Positions 6,723 to 9,046 of a stretch of DNA of 9,046 nucleotides are shown here, one piece after another (position 1 is the first letter of the stretch; each line of letters begins with the position of its first letter). This DNA comes from CAZEIW01 sp964512305. GTDB taxonomy: Bacteria > Pseudomonadota > Gammaproteobacteria > Burkholderiales > Burkholderiaceae_F. Position numbers and translations under genes: made by a program. Location of the stretch: the NCBI GenBank assembly GCA_964512305.1, contig CAZEIW010000200.1, positions 1-9,046 on the forward strand. The letters are read 5' to 3'. The notes below the pieces were generated by a model that saw nothing but the letters and a program-made list of their open reading frames with translations, made no database searches and was not told where the DNA came from.

Positions 6723-7904
6723 TCAGACGAGTTGCAGATCCCTGGCCACCGCCCCCGGGAAGACCTGGTCGAGGTCGGTGCTGCCCAGGCCGTACAGGCG
6801 TGCGAACACGCCGCCAAGCACGGCGCGGTATTCGTTGAGCACCGGGCAGTCGCGATCCTGGAACAGCGTTCCCTCCTCCAGGCGCTGCTGCTCGCCGGCG
6901 ATACGGCCACCTCGGACCGGCCCGCCGAGGACCCAGTACACGGTGCCGTGGCCGTGATCGGTCCCGCGGTTGCCGTTCTCGCGGAAAGTGCGGCCGAATT
7001 CGCTGATCACCACGACGACCGTGTCGCGCCACCGCTCGCCCATCCCGGCGGCGAAGGCGGCCAGCGCGCGCCCCAGTTCGCCCAGCCGGCCGGCCAGATA
7101 GCCGTTCGCACCGCCCTCGCCGACGTGGGTGTCCCAGCCGCCGACGTCGACGAAGCCGAGATCGAAGCGATCGGCCATCAGCGTGGCGATGCGCCGCGCC
7201 TCGCCTTCGAACCCCTTCGCGGTCACCGCGCCGCGGCTCGGATCCATCCGGTCGCCGAGATCGTGCATCACCTCGTCGCGCACCTCGAAGCCCTCGCTGA
7301 CCGCGCCCGCCAGGCGCGTGTGCGCGTACATGCCCGAGATCAGCTCGCTCTGGCGCGCGTCGACCGCGGGTTTGCCGATCGCGCGCAGCGACACGTTGGC
7401 CACCCGCAGGCCGCCGCGCAGCGACGCGGGAACCTGGTCGGTGAACGCGATCGGGCGCACGCCCGTGATCCGGGAGGCGAGCCGGTTCAGGAACCCGGAG
7501 CTGAAGTCACGCACGCCCCCGGGCGCCTGGCCCAGCTCGATGCTGTCCTGGGTTTCGAAATGACTGCGCGACAGATCGTCGGTGCCGGCGAAGGCCACGA
7601 ACGCCGCCTGCCGGTCCTGGTACATCGGGAGCACGGTTTCGCTCAACGACGGATGCAGGCCCCAGTTTGCATCGAGCGCGATCGCCGAACCCGCGTCGGG
7701 CCCGGGCCGCGCGATCGCGATGTTCGGCCGCGCGCGATAGTAGAACTCCGAGGAGACCGGGACCAGCACGTTCGTCATGTCGACCCCGCCGCGGAGGAAC
7801 ACCAGCAGGAACTTGACGCCGGAGGCCGGGGCGGCCAGCAGGCGGGTCGTGACGGTCGCGGCGGGGAGGCACGCGAGGCAGTGCAGGAGTTCACGGCGAT
7901 TCAT
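6723..7904 (-). CDS. DUF1501 family exported protein (alkaline-phosphatase-superfamily-like)
   Basis: This 393-residue protein belongs to DUF1501, a family distantly related to the sulfatase/alkaline phosphatase fold and usually paired with DUF1800. The N-terminus MNRRELL, followed by a short hydrophobic stretch and LLAAPAS at about 22-28, resembles a twin-arginine signal with cleavage after APA, so export to the periplasm is likely. Conserved stretches are FLRGGVDMTN (36-45), SRSHFETQDSIELG (112-125), VGGWDTHVG (254-262), SEFGRTFRENG (301-311) with GTDHGHG (314-320), and LNEYRAVLG (356-364). The ATG at 7904 has GGGAAGG about 7 bases upstream. The gene follows DUF1800 by 216 bp; the gap holds three hairpin repeats. 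Its substrate is unknown. Asp, His and Glu residues in the GGWDTH and GTDHGHG blocks could bind metal, but that is inferred from the superfamily. Confidence 0.93.
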   Translation of the reverse strand: MNRRELLHCLACLPAATVTTRLLAAPASGVKFLLVFLRGGVDMTNVLVPVSSEFYYRARPNIAIARPGPDAGSAIALDANWGLHPSLSETVLPMYQDRQAAFVAFAGTDDLSRSHFETQDSIELGQAPGGVRDFSSGFLNRLASRITGVRPIAFTDQVPASLRGGLRVANVSLRAIGKPAVDARQSELISGMYAHTRLAGAVSEGFEVRDEVMHDLGDRMDPSRGAVTAKGFEGEARRIATLMADRFDLGFVDVGGWDTHVGEGGANGYLAGRLGELGRALAAFAAGMGERWRDTVVVVISEFGRTFRENGNRGTDHGHGTVYWVLGGPVRGGRIAGEQQRLEEGTLFQDRDCPVLNEYRAVLGGVFARLYGLGSTDLDQVFPGAVARDLQLV

Positions 7905-7918
7905 CGGAAAACCTTCCC
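7905..7918 (-). promoter_or_regulatory. Ribosome binding site for the DUF1501 gene
   Basis: On the minus strand GGGAAGG is followed by TTTTCCG and then the ATG at 7904, a 7-base spacing. It supports this start, which also gives a complete signal-peptide-like N-terminus. Confidence 0.6.
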
Positions 7919-7962
7919 GTTCTCTGGCTGTTGCATGAGAGACGATCGCTTCGAGTGCGCCC

Positions 7963-7996
7963 CGACGTGGATCCCCGGGACAAGCCCGGGGATGAC
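7963..7996 (-). repeat. Hairpin repeat, copy D (DUF1800-DUF1501 gap)
   Basis: ATCCCCGGG (7971-7979) and CCCGGGGAT (7985-7993) pair perfectly around the loop ACAAG. The first 19 bases are identical to 3874-3892 in copy B. The 28 bases 7969-7996 are the exact reverse complement of 8025-8052 (copy E). Confidence 0.85.
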
Positions 7997-8024
7997 ATTT
8001 GCTACGGACAACACCAATAGCATC

Positions 8025-8052
8025 GTCATCCCCGGGCTTGTCCCGGGGATCC
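8025..8052 (+). repeat. Hairpin repeat, copy E (perfect inverted partner of copy D)
   Basis: ATCCCCGGG (8028-8036) and CCCGGGGAT (8042-8050) pair perfectly around CTTGT. All 28 bases match the reverse complement of 7969-7996. The spacer between the two copies (7997-8024) is also 28 bp. Confidence 0.85.
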
Positions 8053-8060
8053 GTAAGCCT

Positions 8061-8084
8061 GCCCCCGGGCTTGACCCGGGGGTC
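8061..8084 (+). repeat. Hairpin repeat, copy F (variant stem)
   Basis: CCCCCGGG (8062-8069) and CCCGGGGG (8075-8082) form a perfect 8-bp stem around CTTGA. It lies 8 bp after copy E in the same orientation, differing from it at the ends of both stem arms and at the last loop base. It is 36 bp downstream of the DUF1800 stop codon and so would be the first hairpin transcribed after that gene. No T-run follows it on the minus strand. Confidence 0.8.
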
Positions 8085-8120
8085 GGCGCATGCTGAGAGC
8101 GCGTCATTGGATCACGACCC

Positions 8121-9046
8121 TCACCGCATCATGAACTCCGGCGAGCTCAGCAGCAGCATGTTCCACTCCTGCGGCGAGGCGGCCTGGTCGAGCGCGTGCA
8201 CCGTCGTCGCGGCGAGGCTGTCCTTGAGCGCACCGTAGTACAGCGCGTTGGCAAGCTGCGGAAACGCCGCGCGCTCCATCGGGGCGGGGCCGTCGGACTT
8301 GAACAGGCCGGCCGAGCCCGAGCCGATCGCGCGGGCGATCTCGAAGCGCACCGCCAGCTGTCCCGGGCCGGTCCACGCGGACTCGGTCAGCGGATAGCCG
8401 TCAGGCGTTGCGCGGTTGTACAGCCCCTCCCCCATGCGATTGAGCCAGTTGATCATCGGCCCGGCGTTCAGAATCGGCTTGCCGTCGTACGCGAGCCGCA
8501 CCGCCGACACCACGTAATGCACCGGGTCCTTGAAGCGGTTGCGCAGGGACGCCGCGAACTCCGGGGATTCGAACACGACGCGCAGCACCGCGGCGATGTC
8601 GCCGTCGGACCGCTCGAATTCGCGCGCCATCCGGTCGACCAGCGCCGGCGGCGGCTCATCGGCGACGAAGTACCGGGCCAGCTTCACGCTCAGGTGGCGC
8701 GCCGTCGCCGGGTGGCGGCTCAGCAGGTCGATCACCTCGTCGAGCTCGTCGCGCCCGCGCCCGCGAATGGTCCGGCCGAGGATCACCTTGTCGCCGTAGT
8801 CGTGGCGGTTCGGATTGAACTCGAACAGGCCGTCGCGGACGTACTGACCGGCCAACTCGCGCCTGACCTTGGGCGGAGCGTCGCCCGGGTCCTTGAGGTC
8901 GACGCCGAACCCGGTCAGCACGCGCGCCAGTTCCTGCACGTCATGCTGCGTATAGCCGCCGTCGACACCGAGCGTGTGCAGCTCGAGCAGCTCGCGCGCG
9001 TAGTTCTCGTTGATGCCGGTGCGGCGCGCGGGCTGGCCGTTCGCTC
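8121..9046 (-). CDS. DUF1800 family protein, C-terminal part (start lies beyond the right edge)
   Basis: The frame is open from the right edge to a TGA at 8121-8123, giving 307 visible residues of a family that usually has about 450-600, so the N-terminal third or more is missing. The visible part begins ANGQPARRTG and continues with INENYARELLELHTLGVDGG and YTQHDVQELARVLTGFG, the hallmark block of DUF1800. Further on are HDYGDKVILG, a DLLSRHPATARHLSVKLARYF stretch split by GRGRDELDEVI upstream, and SPEF repeated near the end. A GTG at 8939 could be mistaken for a start, but it encodes the Val inside QHDVQEL and the conserved block continues upstream of it. Members are often exported and encoded just before a DUF1501 gene, as here. 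The molecular function is unknown; a joint role with the DUF1501 protein is inferred from the pairing. Confidence 0.93.
   Translation of the reverse strand, partial: ANGQPARRTGINENYARELLELHTLGVDGGYTQHDVQELARVLTGFGVDLKDPGDAPPKVRRELAGQYVRDGLFEFNPNRHDYGDKVILGRTIRGRGRDELDEVIDLLSRHPATARHLSVKLARYFVADEPPPALVDRMAREFERSDGDIAAVLRVVFESPEFAASLRNRFKDPVHYVVSAVRLAYDGKPILNAGPMINWLNRMGEGLYNRATPDGYPLTESAWTGPGQLAVRFEIARAIGSGSAGLFKSDGPAPMERAAFPQLANALYYGALKDSLAATTVHALDQAASPQEWNMLLLSSPEFMMR

Noticed and set aside
6009..8096. 695-codon open frame on the plus strand
   Set aside because: It runs antisense to the psiE-like and DUF1501 genes, has no family resemblance, is rich in Arg/His/Asp/Gln as expected from antisense reading of GC-rich codons, and ends in translated hairpin repeats.
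7901..8107. 68-codon minus-strand frame with IPGLVPGIHVG
   Set aside because: This peptide is the translation of hairpin repeats D-F, a well-known false ORF product of this repeat type. The same applies to MAGLVPAIHV encoded from 3939 on the plus strand.
8121..8939. Complete 272-residue DUF1800 gene starting at the GTG at 8939
   Set aside because: The conserved block INENYARELLELHTLGVDGG lies upstream of this GTG in the same open frame, so the GTG is an internal Val codon.

Overview
The window is about 9 kb of very GC-rich, densely coding bacterial chromosome. Every gene I can support lies on the minus strand. The gene content (a LolC/LolD lipoprotein exporter, a TatD-family nuclease, ComEC, a circularly permuted ATP-grasp protein) and the order lolC-lolD-tatD-comEC suggest a betaproteobacterium, probably in or near Burkholderiales. 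This placement comes from protein similarity and gene order recalled from knowledge; no search was run.

In transcription order, from the right edge to the left: a DUF1800 protein whose start lies outside the window (8121 to beyond 9046); a 216-bp gap holding three GC-rich hairpin repeats; a DUF1501 protein with a twin-arginine-like N-terminus (6723-7904); a 156-bp gap with a 12-bp tandem repeat; a PsiE-family membrane protein (6015-6566); lolC (TTG start) and lolD, overlapping by 8 bp; a 264-bp gap filled with three copies of a second set of hairpin repeats; tatD and comEC, joined by a TGATG stop/start overlap; a 141-bp gap with a strong palindrome of another family; and the first 90 codons of a circularly permuted type 2 ATP-grasp protein running off the left edge.

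Functionally there are three groups. DUF1800 and DUF1501 form the usual two-gene pair of exported proteins of unknown function. LolC and LolD form an inner-membrane ABC machine that releases lipoproteins toward the outer membrane. TatD (metal-dependent nuclease) and ComEC (DNA uptake channel with a metallo-beta-lactamase domain) are translationally coupled DNA-handling genes.

I did not find a new multi-gene system. The features most worth a second look are non-coding. Hairpin repeats with compensatory stem changes sit in two gaps. One pair forms a perfect 28-bp inverted repeat with a 28-bp spacer, and another forms a roughly 43-bp imperfect inverted repeat just after the lolD stop codon. A 12-bp tandem array lies upstream of the psiE-like gene. 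Long open frames on the plus strand are high-GC shadows of the minus-strand genes.
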